DNA of 5,876 bases from Streptomyces sp. NRRL S-118 (GTDB taxonomy: Bacteria > Actinomycetota > Actinomycetes > Streptomycetales > Streptomycetaceae). A program made the position numbers and the translations under genes. Below the pieces are notes generated by a model. That model was given only the letters and a program-made list of their open reading frames with translations, did not search any database and had not been told where the DNA came from. The stretch is from contig NZ_KL591039.1 of the NCBI RefSeq assembly GCF_000716335.1, forward strand, positions 28,638 to 34,513, read 5' to 3'. Shown one piece after another: positions 1-5,465 of the stretch (the stretch's first letter is position 1; each line of letters begins with the position of its first letter).

Positions 1-159
1 CACCAGGCCGGACACCGCGTTCAGCAGCGTCGACTTGCCGGACCCGGACGGGCCGACCAGCAGCACCAGTTCGCCCTCCGGGACGGTGAGGTCGACGCCC
101 CGCAGGGTGGCCTCTTCCGCACCGTCGTACGTCACGGAGACGTTCTCGAACCGGATCAC
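1..159 (-). CDS. ecfA: ECF transporter ATP-binding protein, N-terminal part (partial)
   Basis: The first 53 codons of an ABC ATPase of the energy-coupling factor (CbiO/EcfA) type; the rest lies beyond the left edge. It should hydrolyse ATP on the cytoplasmic face to drive the membrane T component encoded just upstream. The start is GTG at 157-159, overlapping the stop of the T-component gene as GTGA. AAGGAG sits five bases upstream, a good ribosome binding site that settles the start. Visible landmarks are the A-loop tyrosine (Tyr11) and a perfect Walker A, GPSGSGKST, at residues 36-44, followed by LLNAVSGL. Walker B, the signature motif and the H-loop are outside the window, so whether this is a single or a fused double ATPase cannot be told. 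The EcfT neighbour makes an ECF ATPase much more likely than a generic ABC exporter subunit. Confidence 0.93.
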   Translation of the reverse strand, partial: MIRFENVSVTYDGAEEATLRGVDLTVPEGELVLLVGPSGSGKSTLLNAVSGLV

Positions 160-1247
160 AGGGACTCCTTCGACGGCGGAGCGGGGGCTGCGTACGCGGG
201 CACCAGGCCCAGCAGGATGATCAGGGCCGGCCACACCGGCAGGCCGGGCGCCTGGAGCGGGACCACACCGGGGTGCAGGGCCGCCGGATCCCACACCGCC
301 ATCAGGCCGCCCACCGCCGCGCCCGAGCCCGCCACGAGCCACGCCCGCGCGCCCCACCGGTCGGGGCGGTACCGGGTCCGCACCGAGCGGCGGCCCCCCA
401 GGCGCAGACCGGCCAGCGCCGCCAGCAGGCCCGCCGCGACGAAGGGCGGACCGTACGAACCGCCGTCGGCGGACAGCAGTCCGTACAGGCCCACGCACAC
501 GCCGAGCAGCCCGCCGAGGGTCAGCACCGCCGTCACGCGGCGCACCGCGCGCGGCACCCGCGCCGTGCGGCCGTACCCGCGCGCGTCCATCGACGCCGCC
601 ACGGCGATCGACCGCTCCAGCGCGCCCTCCAGGACGGGCAGGCCGATCTGCAGGACCGCCCGCACCCCGCCGGTGGGCCGCCCGCGCAGCCGGCGCGCCG
701 TGCGCAGCCGCGCCACATCGGCCACCAGCTGCGGCGCGAACGTCATCGCGACCACCACCGCGACCCCCACCTCGTACAGCGCGCCCGGCAGCGACTTCAG
801 CAGCCGCGCGGGGTTGGCGAGGGCGTTCGCCGCGCCCACGCAGATCAGCAGCGTGGCCAGCTTGGCGCCGTCGTACAGGGCGAAGACGAGCTGCTCGGCG
901 CTCACCCGGCCGCCGATCCGTATCCCCTGCGCCCAGGCGGGCAGCGGCACCTCGGGCAGCGTGACCAGCACGTGCGTCCCCGGGATCGGCGAGCCGAGCA
1001 CCAGCGAGAAGACCAGCCGGACGACGAGCACCGCGAGCCCCAGCTTCAGGAAGGCGCCGTACGAACGGGCCCACGGCGCGTCGGTGCGGCGCGCCGCCAC
1101 CACGTAGCCGGCCACGCCGACCAGCAGGCCCAGCAGGAGGGGATTGGTGGTGCGGGACGCGGCGGCGGCCAGACCCAGGGCCCACAGCCACCAGGCGCCG
1201 GCGTGCAGGGCGTTGCTCCGGTGCGCCGCGGGTGCGCGCAGCCTCAT
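156..1247 (-). CDS. ecfT: ECF transporter transmembrane component T (EcfT/CbiQ family)
   Basis: A 363-residue integral membrane protein, the scaffold of an ECF importer that couples the ATPases to a substrate-binding S component. Hydrophobic segments lie at roughly residues 18-30, 35-52, 66-85, 120-143, 158-172, 238-260, 264-282, 300-318 and 338-353. Between 172 and 235 is the cytoplasmic coupling region with the two Ala-Arg-Gly-type motifs diagnostic of the family: ARRLRG (184-189) and SMDARGYG (219-226). These dock on the ATPases. At 363 residues it is longer than the common 250-270; the excess is an extra hydrophobic C-terminal part. I chose ATG at 1245-1247 because it overlaps the previous stop as ATGA. 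The open frame continues upstream to 1499, but that extension is almost pure Arg/Pro/Gly and is the antisense-like shadow of the preceding gene. There is no clear Shine-Dalgarno, so translation probably relies on coupling. The riboswitch at the operon head points to cobalamin, corrinoid or cobalt as substrate. Confidence 0.92.
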   Translation of the reverse strand: MRLRAPAAHRSNALHAGAWWLWALGLAAAASRTTNPLLLGLLVGVAGYVVAARRTDAPWARSYGAFLKLGLAVLVVRLVFSLVLGSPIPGTHVLVTLPEVPLPAWAQGIRIGGRVSAEQLVFALYDGAKLATLLICVGAANALANPARLLKSLPGALYEVGVAVVVAMTFAPQLVADVARLRTARRLRGRPTGGVRAVLQIGLPVLEGALERSIAVAASMDARGYGRTARVPRAVRRVTAVLTLGGLLGVCVGLYGLLSADGGSYGPPFVAAGLLAALAGLRLGGRRSVRTRYRPDRWGARAWLVAGSGAAVGGLMAVWDPAALHPGVVPLQAPGLPVWPALIILLGLVPAYAAPAPPSKESL

Positions 1248-1957
1248 CGCCGACGGCGGCGGGCCTGCACGACGGCGGCGGCGCCGAGGCCCAGCACGGC
1301 GGCGAGACCGGCGGCCAGCCCGAGCGAGGGGCCGCCGCCGTTCCCGGAGCCGGAACCCGAACCGGAGCCGCCGTCGCCGGAGCGCGGACCGGAGCCGCCG
1401 TCGTCGCCCGGGCCGGAGGACGCTCCGGTCCGCGGGGCCGGGTCCGCGTCGGACACCTGCTCGCCGCAGCCCGTCCGCGGGTAGCCCGCGATGGCGCACA
1501 GCAGCGCCTGGCTGTTGTAGCGCAGCGGCTCGGCCACCGCGGCCAGCGCCTCCGCGCTCGTCGCGTCCTGCCGTACCCGTGCGCAGGCGGCCCGCGGCTC
1601 CGGTGGCGTGCCCGCGTCGTCCGGGGCGTCCGCCGCCGTGCCGAAGTCGACGACGACCGCGACCCGCTTGGTGCCGTCCTCGCGGGGCGTCCCGCCGCAG
1701 ACCGCCGCGAAGTCGGGCGCCCGGCGCGGCTGTGCGGCGTCCGCCGAGTCGGCGCTGACGGCGAAGCGGTAGCCGTTCACCTCGCCGTCGGCGGGCCGGG
1801 CCGTGGCCGGGCCCTGCGTGGCGTACGTCCAGGACGGCCCCGGGCCGCTCTGCCAGAAGGACCAGTAGCGGTAGCCCGCCGCCTGGGCGGAGCCGGTGGT
1901 GAGCCAGGTCAGGGCCAGGGCGAGGAGGAGGACGGGGAGCCGGGCGGCGGTCCGCAT
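1244..1957 (-). CDS. Secreted, membrane-anchored SCO2322-family-like protein, candidate extracytoplasmic ligand-binding partner
   Basis: A 237-residue protein. Residues 1-27 are a Sec signal peptide (hydrophobic core 8-20, cleavage likely near SAQA-A). A compact globular part spans about 28-168. A Gly/Ser/Asp-rich linker follows (about 170-210), then a transmembrane helix (211-230) and a terminal Arg cluster as stop-transfer. The globular part should therefore sit outside the cell, tethered. It has four cysteines (87, 125, 154, 164), enough for two disulfides. It opens with YRYWSFWQ and then a Trp-Tyr-Ala and an NGYRF segment. That pattern resembles the YWSF...NG start of the DUF4430/transcobalamin C-terminal-like beta domain, but I judge this by eye only. 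The layout matches what I remember as the SCO2322 family of Streptomyces. ATG 1955-1957 shares one base with the upstream stop (TGATG), and its own stop overlaps ecfT. I see no Shine-Dalgarno. Function is inferred from context: a surface accessory to the ECF importer. Confidence 0.82.
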   Translation of the reverse strand: MRTAARLPVLLLALALTWLTTGSAQAAGYRYWSFWQSGPGPSWTYATQGPATARPADGEVNGYRFAVSADSADAAQPRRAPDFAAVCGGTPREDGTKRVAVVVDFGTAADAPDDAGTPPEPRAACARVRQDATSAEALAAVAEPLRYNSQALLCAIAGYPRTGCGEQVSDADPAPRTGASSGPGDDGGSGPRSGDGGSGSGSGSGNGGGPSLGLAAGLAAVLGLGAAAVVQARRRRR

Positions 1958-3273
1958 CACGGCTGCCGGTTCTTGTTGCGGCCGCTGATCAGGAAGCCGA
2001 TGCCCATGCCGGCGAAGAGGAAGATGCCGACGACCAGCCAGACGCCGAAGCCGCTGCTCTCGCCCGACTCCTTGTTCTCCTGCTCCTCCTGCGCCCGCGT
2101 CTCGACGGTCGACTCGGGCTTCGGCCCGGTGGCGTTGAGCCGCTGGACGAGGTCGACACCGCCGAAGTCGCGGGTGTCGGCGCCCACCGTGTGCGCGGCG
2201 AAGATCAGCTGGGCCCAGGCGGCGGGGCCGTTCTCCTCGGCCCAGGGCACGGCGTTCCGCTGGAGCCACTTCAGGGCGGCGGCGGCCTTGTCGCCGTGGC
2301 CGGCGGCGCCGAGCGCGACGACCGCGTCGGCCGTGTTGCCGAAGTCGGGCGCGGGCGCGGCGGGCGACGCGGTGCCGGGCATCGGGGGCAGGTCGAGGTG
2401 ACCGGTCTTCGCCAGGGCGGTCACCAGGTAGGCGGCGCCGTTGCGGGCGGCGCGCTCGGCGGTCCGCTTCGCCGCGGCCTCGCAGACCGGCGGCTGGTAC
2501 GGCTTCACGCCCCGCGTCTGGACGTGCTTGCCCAGGCCCGCCAGCACCGCGGCGGCGGTGGCGTCGGCGTTCGCGACCAGCGCGCCGTTCCGGTCGGGCT
2601 GGTAGGCGAAGGCACCCGCGCCGGTCTTGGCGTCACAGGGGATCGCGAAGCCGAGCAGCGCGTCGTAGGGGGTGCGGCCGTCCGCCGACCGCACGTCGCC
2701 CGGCTTCTCGCCCGCCGCCGCGAGGGCGCTGATGACGACGGAGGTGGAGTTGGCGTCGCTGGGCCCGCCAGGGTTGTAGCTCCAGCCGCCGTCCTTGTTC
2801 TGGACGCCGGTGAGCCAGTCCGCGCCCGCCTCGACGGCCTTCGTGACGGGGTCGGTCCTCCCGTCCTCCGTCTCCGGCCGGTCCAGCCCCGCGAGCGCCT
2901 GGACGGCGACGGCGGTGGCGTTGGTGTCCAGCGGCACGGCGGGGTCGCAGGGCTTGGCCGGGTCGGGCCGGTAGGAGGCGAAGCCGCCGTTGTCGCACTG
3001 CTGCCCCAGCAGCCAGGCCACGGCCTTCCCGGCGGGCTCGACACCGCTCGTCTCCTGCGCCATGAAGGCCAGGGACTGCCGCCAGACTCCGTCGTACGTC
3101 GGGTCCTTGCGGCCGTACAGCCCGGACGGGACGACGGGCGCGGCGGAGGACGCCGAGGGGGAGGGCGCCGCGTGCGCGGCGGGGGCGGCGGCGACGGCTG
3201 CGGCCCCGCCGGTGCACAGCACGGCGGTGGCGGCGAGCGCCGCGGCGACGCCGCGGCGACGAACGGTGGTCAT
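1957..3273 (-). CDS. Secreted, C-terminally anchored prenyltransferase/squalene-oxidase-repeat protein, candidate B12-binding surface protein
   Basis: A 438-residue protein, first gene of the riboswitch-controlled operon. Residues 1-35 form a signal peptide (MTTVRRRG start, Ala-rich core, cleavage near AHA-A). From about 75 to 380 there are several helical repeats of the alpha6/alpha6-barrel type. Their turns are AWLLGQQCDNGGFASY (86-101), DWLTGVQNKDGGWSY (152-166), GAGAFAYQPDRNG (218-230) and ALKWLQRNA (333-341), with helices such as TNATAVAVQALAGL and NADATAAAVLAGLG between. An acidic, charged stretch (388-407) leads to one transmembrane helix (about 409-430) and a short basic tail, so the barrel faces outside. 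The acidic DXDD motif of squalene-hopene cyclases is absent, so an enzyme is unlikely. Four mature cysteines (93, 109, 213, 264) could form disulfides. ATG 3271-3273 is preferred: an AGGAGAGG site precedes it, whereas the in-frame GTG at 3325-3327 has none. With a B12 riboswitch upstream and ECF genes downstream, a cobalamin-capturing role like that of the intrinsic factor barrel is the best inference. Confidence 0.87.
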   Translation of the reverse strand: MTTVRRRGVAAALAATAVLCTGGAAAVAAAPAAHAAPSPSASSAAPVVPSGLYGRKDPTYDGVWRQSLAFMAQETSGVEPAGKAVAWLLGQQCDNGGFASYRPDPAKPCDPAVPLDTNATAVAVQALAGLDRPETEDGRTDPVTKAVEAGADWLTGVQNKDGGWSYNPGGPSDANSTSVVISALAAAGEKPGDVRSADGRTPYDALLGFAIPCDAKTGAGAFAYQPDRNGALVANADATAAAVLAGLGKHVQTRGVKPYQPPVCEAAAKRTAERAARNGAAYLVTALAKTGHLDLPPMPGTASPAAPAPDFGNTADAVVALGAAGHGDKAAAALKWLQRNAVPWAEENGPAAWAQLIFAAHTVGADTRDFGGVDLVQRLNATGPKPESTVETRAQEEQENKESGESSGFGVWLVVGIFLFAGMGIGFLISGRNKNRQP

Positions 3274-3284
3274 GGCGGGTGGCC

Positions 3285-3312
3285 TCTCCTGCGCGGTCTC
3301 CTGCGCGGTCTC
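3285..3312 (-). repeat. 12-base tandem duplication carrying the ribosome binding site
   Basis: Two exact 12-base units (3285-3296 and 3297-3308) plus four bases of a third. On the minus strand the unit reads GACCGCGCAGGA, so the purine-rich AGGAGA core occurs twice, 12 bases apart, just ahead of the ATG at 3273. The copy nearer the gene extends to AGGAGAGG and is the likely functional site. The duplication lies in the riboswitch leader between aptamer and start codon. Confidence 0.8.
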
Positions 3313-3380
3313 TGCGGGGCCGGGCACCGGCGCGCGCGGAAGGGCACCAGGCTCCGGCTCCGTATTCCTCGACGGTGCCG

Positions 3381-3404
3381 GTCACCGGGACCGGTCCCGG
3401 TGAC
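3381..3404 (-). promoter_or_regulatory. Perfect 24-base palindrome in the leader, candidate riboswitch expression-platform hairpin
   Basis: The 24 bases are exactly self-complementary: GTCACCGGGA on one arm, a central CCGG, and TCCCGGTGAC on the other. In RNA this is a ten-pair, very GC-rich stem with a four-base loop. It starts about 20 bases after the aptamer's closing stem and lies roughly 108 bases before the start codon at 3273. No run of U follows, so it is not a canonical intrinsic terminator. It could be part of the switching region, a pause or Rho-linked structure, or, as DNA, a dimeric repressor site. The structure is certain; the role is inferred. Confidence 0.6.
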
Positions 3405-3423
3405 GCGAGCCGAACACGTACAC

Positions 3424-3527
3424 GTGCGGGGCGATCCGGCTCGCCACCGGCGTGGTGGCTCACGGTTGCGGGTCAGCGCCGGATTTGCACCGGCTTCCCC
3501 CCGTACGGGCATGATGACGACTCGCAC
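3424..3527 (-). promoter_or_regulatory. Cobalamin (adenosylcobalamin-class) riboswitch aptamer
   Basis: On the minus strand, 3494 to 3461 holds the hallmark B12-box core: CCGGTGCAAATCCGG followed directly by CGCTGACCCGCAACCGTGA. GGGGGGAA precedes it, as in the GGGAA-CCGGTG consensus. Downstream GCCACC (about 3459-3454) can pair with GGTGGC (about 3448-3443). A GAGCCGGATCGCC segment then matches the conserved 3' part (consensus AGYCMGGARACCTGCC) only loosely. GTGCG at 3527-3523 can pair with CGCAC at 3428-3424 as the closing P1 stem, giving a compact aptamer of about 104 bases. The leader from here to the ATG at 3273 is about 150 bases. Cobalamin binding normally lowers expression of the downstream gene, by either termination or masking of the ribosome site; which applies here is not clear. 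This element ties the operon to B12 supply. Confidence 0.95.
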
Positions 3528-3551
3528 ACTCTACCGGCGGGTCGGTACGGC

Positions 3552-4628
3552 TCACAGGGCGACGTACGTCACGGGGTCGCTGCCCGGCATTGGCTCGGCG
3601 CGCCCCAGTTTCACCAGGCGCCGCAGGTGCGCCTCGGCCTCGGAGACGGCGATGGCGCGCGAGCCGTACGGGATGAGGTCCCAGGGGCGGTTCCAGGTCA
3701 TGCGCTCGGCGAGCTGCCAGGGGGTGAGTGGCGCGGCCAGCAGGGCGAGCAGTCCGGTGAGCCGCTCCTCGTGGTGGGCGAGCAGCTCCGCCACGCGCGC
3801 GGCGGCGCCGGTGAAGGCGTGCTGGTGGGCGGGGAGCACCTCGGCGGCGCCGAGCCGGCCGACCCGCTCCAGGGAGTCGAGGTAGTCGCCGAGCGGGTCC
3901 GTGGGCGTGGCGTCGTCGGGGTCCTCGTACAGGCCGATGTGCGGGCTGATCCCGGGCAGCAGGTGGTCGCCGGAGAAGAGGCGGCCATGCCCGGGGCGGC
4001 GGACCGGGTGGTCCTCCTCCAGGTGCAGGCAGACGTGGCCGGGGGTGTGCCCGGGGGTCCAGACGGCCCGCAGCCGGCGGCCCGCGAGGTCGAGGAGCTC
4101 GCCGGGGACGATCGCCCGGTCGGGCAGGGCGGGCTGCGGCACGGGCAGGGCGTGCCCGCTGCCGGACGCCCGGGCCTGCCGCAGCGGGGCCGTGTGCTCG
4201 TCGGGGGCGCCGGCGGCGGTGAGCTTGGCGAGGAGGTGGTCGAGCCAGGCGCCGGGCCCGGCGTCGCGGGTGCGGCGTACGACGGCGGCGTCGGCGGGGT
4301 GCATGGCGATCCAGGCGCCGGACGCCTCGCGGACGCGGCCGGACAGCCCGTGGTGGTCGGGGTGGTGGTGCGTGATGACGACGCCGTGCACGTCCTCGAC
4401 GCGGGTACCCAGCGCGGCCAGCCCGGCGCGGAGGGCGTCCCACGACGCGGGGTCGTCCCAGCCGGTGTCGACGAGGACGGGGCCGCGACCGGTGTCGAGG
4501 AGGTGGACCAGGGTGTGCCCGAGGGGATTGTCAGGGATGGGCACCGCGATGCTCCAGACACCCCCGCCGTGATCGGTCACGCCCCGGCGCGGGCCTCCGC
4601 CACCGCCGGTCGCCGTCGCGTGCGCCAT
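3552..4628 (-). CDS. MBL-fold metallo-hydrolase with C-terminal winged-helix-like region
   Basis: A 358-residue cytoplasmic protein (no signal peptide or membrane segment) of the metallo-beta-lactamase superfamily. The binuclear metal site looks complete: THHHPDHHG at 86-94 supplies His87, His89, Asp91 and His92. His194 lies in TPGHTPGH, Asp221 in FSGDH, and His268 in LPAHQH. The segment from about 300 to 350 (LTPWQLAERMTW ... EAEAHLRRLVKLGRAEPM) looks like the winged helix found at the end of LACTB2-like and glyoxalase II-like members. Substrate cannot be read from sequence; hydrolysis of a thioester, phosphoester or lactone are all possible. I chose ATG 4626-4628, with a G-rich stretch (GGGGGCG) just upstream. 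The in-frame GTG at 4668-4670 falls inside the likely promoter and has no ribosome site. The gene ends about 25 bases before the B12 riboswitch on the same strand; no functional link is evident. Confidence 0.9.
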   Translation of the reverse strand: MAHATATGGGGGPRRGVTDHGGGVWSIAVPIPDNPLGHTLVHLLDTGRGPVLVDTGWDDPASWDALRAGLAALGTRVEDVHGVVITHHHPDHHGLSGRVREASGAWIAMHPADAAVVRRTRDAGPGAWLDHLLAKLTAAGAPDEHTAPLRQARASGSGHALPVPQPALPDRAIVPGELLDLAGRRLRAVWTPGHTPGHVCLHLEEDHPVRRPGHGRLFSGDHLLPGISPHIGLYEDPDDATPTDPLGDYLDSLERVGRLGAAEVLPAHQHAFTGAAARVAELLAHHEERLTGLLALLAAPLTPWQLAERMTWNRPWDLIPYGSRAIAVSEAEAHLRRLVKLGRAEPMPGSDPVTYVAL

Positions 4629-4668
4629 GGAGCGCCCCCATCCCTCGCCACGGGTACCACCGTTGCCC

Positions 4669-4696
4669 ACTGTAACGAGAGGTGATGACGCGTCAG
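4669..4696 (-). promoter_or_regulatory. Candidate promoter of the MBL-fold gene
   Basis: On the minus strand CTGACG (4696-4691) and TACAGT (4674-4669) are separated by 16 bases. They match TTGACA and TATAAT at four of six positions each, in line with housekeeping-type actinomycete promoters. Transcription would begin near 4662, giving a leader of about 35 bases before the ATG at 4628. Found by eye, so moderate confidence. Confidence 0.4.
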
Positions 4697-4825
4697 AAGG
4701 ACTTGGGCGCCACCGGGTTCACCCGGCTCCGGCCTCTTCTCGGGACGTCCGCCGAGAGCGACGGAAGCGCGGGTGGTTCCGGCCGCGCCGGGCGGCGCGA
4801 GTCCCTGGATGCCTGCTCCCGCCTG

Positions 4826-4850
4826 GTACTCCAGCCGTAGATCGTGATCT
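4826..4850 (+). repeat. Left terminal inverted repeat of the IS-like element
   Basis: The inner 19 bases, CAGCCGTAGATCGTGATCT (4832-4850), recur exactly inverted at 5851-5869. Extending outward to 4826, 23 of 25 positions pair with the right copy. Such a match around a transposase remnant marks the ends of the element. Confidence 0.85.
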
Positions 4851-4942
4851 CGATGGTGAGGGGCGTCGAGGCGGCAGGTGTCCAGCGTGGATCATCTCGC
4901 CCGAGATCGCCCATGCCGTCGCGGGCGTCGGCTCCTTCTCCG

Positions 4943-5347
4943 CTACCCGAGTTCACCGCGACGGAGGGCGTCCCTTATCTCGCTGAGTTTCGCGGTCGTT
5001 GCCGGGGTCCGCTCCTGTGCTTGTTCAGCGAGTCGGAGGGCATCGTCGATCTCGCTGAGCTTCCTGGAGGACAGGACGGCCGCCCGCTCTATCAGGTCGT
5101 CCCGGGACACGGTGGTCAGCCACGTGCACGGGGTGAAGCCTGGACGCGGGAACGCGAGCCGCAGCACGCCTTCGAGCGGCAGCCCTTCACCGGCGCCGAC
5201 CGTCACTTCGATGCCCAGACCGCTGATGTCGAGGCCCGCCGGAGCGACGACCTGCATCACCTGGAACCCGGACGCGTCGTCTCCTGACAGCAGTACGACC
5301 AGCCTCCGCTCGTCGAACTGGACCCACCAGACTTCGCCACGTTGCAC
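4943..5347 (-). CDS. MazF/PemK-like toxin-family protein
   Basis: A 134-residue protein starting at GTG 5345-5347, with GGAGGG a few bases upstream. From this start it opens MQRGEVWWVQFDE, the usual N terminus of MazF/PemK endoribonucleases (RGEVWWV at 3-9). ERRLVVLLS follows (13-21), which resembles the RPVLVLS strand. The second half fits the family too: LPLEGVLRLAF (56-66), TWLTTVSRDDLIERAAVLS (75-93) and a C-terminal helix KLSEIDDALRLA (96-107). Where characterised MazF enzymes carry a catalytic threonine after the third strand, this protein has QVVAPAG (32-38), so nuclease activity is uncertain. The helix motif recurs as KLSEIRDALRRG at 120-131, making a duplicated tail. A longer reading from GTG 5417-5419 (158 residues) lacks a ribosome site. 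No MazE-like antitoxin gene is visible beside it. It lies wholly between the inverted repeats, divergent to the transposase remnant, so it looks like passenger cargo. Confidence 0.75.
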   Translation of the reverse strand: MQRGEVWWVQFDERRLVVLLSGDDASGFQVMQVVAPAGLDISGLGIEVTVGAGEGLPLEGVLRLAFPRPGFTPCTWLTTVSRDDLIERAAVLSSRKLSEIDDALRLAEQAQERTPATTAKLSEIRDALRRGELG

Positions 5348-5410
5348 AAGCCCTCCGATACACAGGACGGCAGGCAGACGCTGCACGACCTGACGCGGTG
5401 TGGAGACGGG

Positions 5411-5465
5411 TGCGGCCACCGTTGATCATCGGTGTGTGAAGACAAACGATCATGTGGTGGCCGCA
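5411..5465. repeat. Inverted repeat and small palindrome in the divergent intergenic region
   Basis: TGCGGCCACC (5411-5420) is exactly inverted at 5456-5465 (GGTGGCCGCA). Within the 35-base loop is an imperfect palindrome, ACCGTTGATCATCGGT (5418-5433), centred on TGATCA. A second GATCAT follows at 5448-5453. These symmetric sites lie between the MazF-like start and the transposase start, overlapping the latter. They are plausible operator sites for an autoregulated divergent pair, but no regulator is identified. Confidence 0.5.

Noticed and set aside
217..1484. Long plus-strand open frames opposite the ECF and SCO2322-like genes
   Set aside because: They are Arg/Pro/Gln/His-rich without recognisable domains, lie antisense to well-supported genes, and are expected from very high GC at third codon positions.
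1248..1499. 84-residue N-terminal extension of EcfT
   Set aside because: It is almost entirely Arg, Pro and Gly, overlaps the anchored protein gene in another frame, and the ATGA overlap at 1244-1247 gives a better start.
3210..3220. Lipoprotein cysteine in the signal peptide of the repeat protein (Cys20, AVLC)
   Set aside because: The residue before Cys is Leu rather than Gly, Ala or Ser, and a normal AHA-A cleavage site follows, so a lipobox is not supported.
3528..3533. TAGAGT as a -10 box for the B12 operon
   Set aside because: It directly abuts the aptamer, so transcription would begin inside or after the 5' arm of the P1 stem; no good -35 lies at proper spacing.
2191..3885. Plus-strand open frame of more than 500 codons across the repeat protein and riboswitch
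   Set aside because: Gly/Arg/Val-rich low-complexity translation, runs antisense through a riboswitch and parts of two supported genes, and shows no family motif.
4693..4956. Small minus-strand frame ending VNPVAPKSF, perhaps the tail of a gene cut by the IS
   Set aside because: The frame runs through the inverted repeat, is Arg/Pro/Ser-rich, and matches no family I recognise; the 200 bases left of the element show no reliable coding signal.
4627..4986. Plus-strand small frame over the IS left end
   Set aside because: Crosses the mobile element boundary, lacks a ribosome site and has no recognisable domain.
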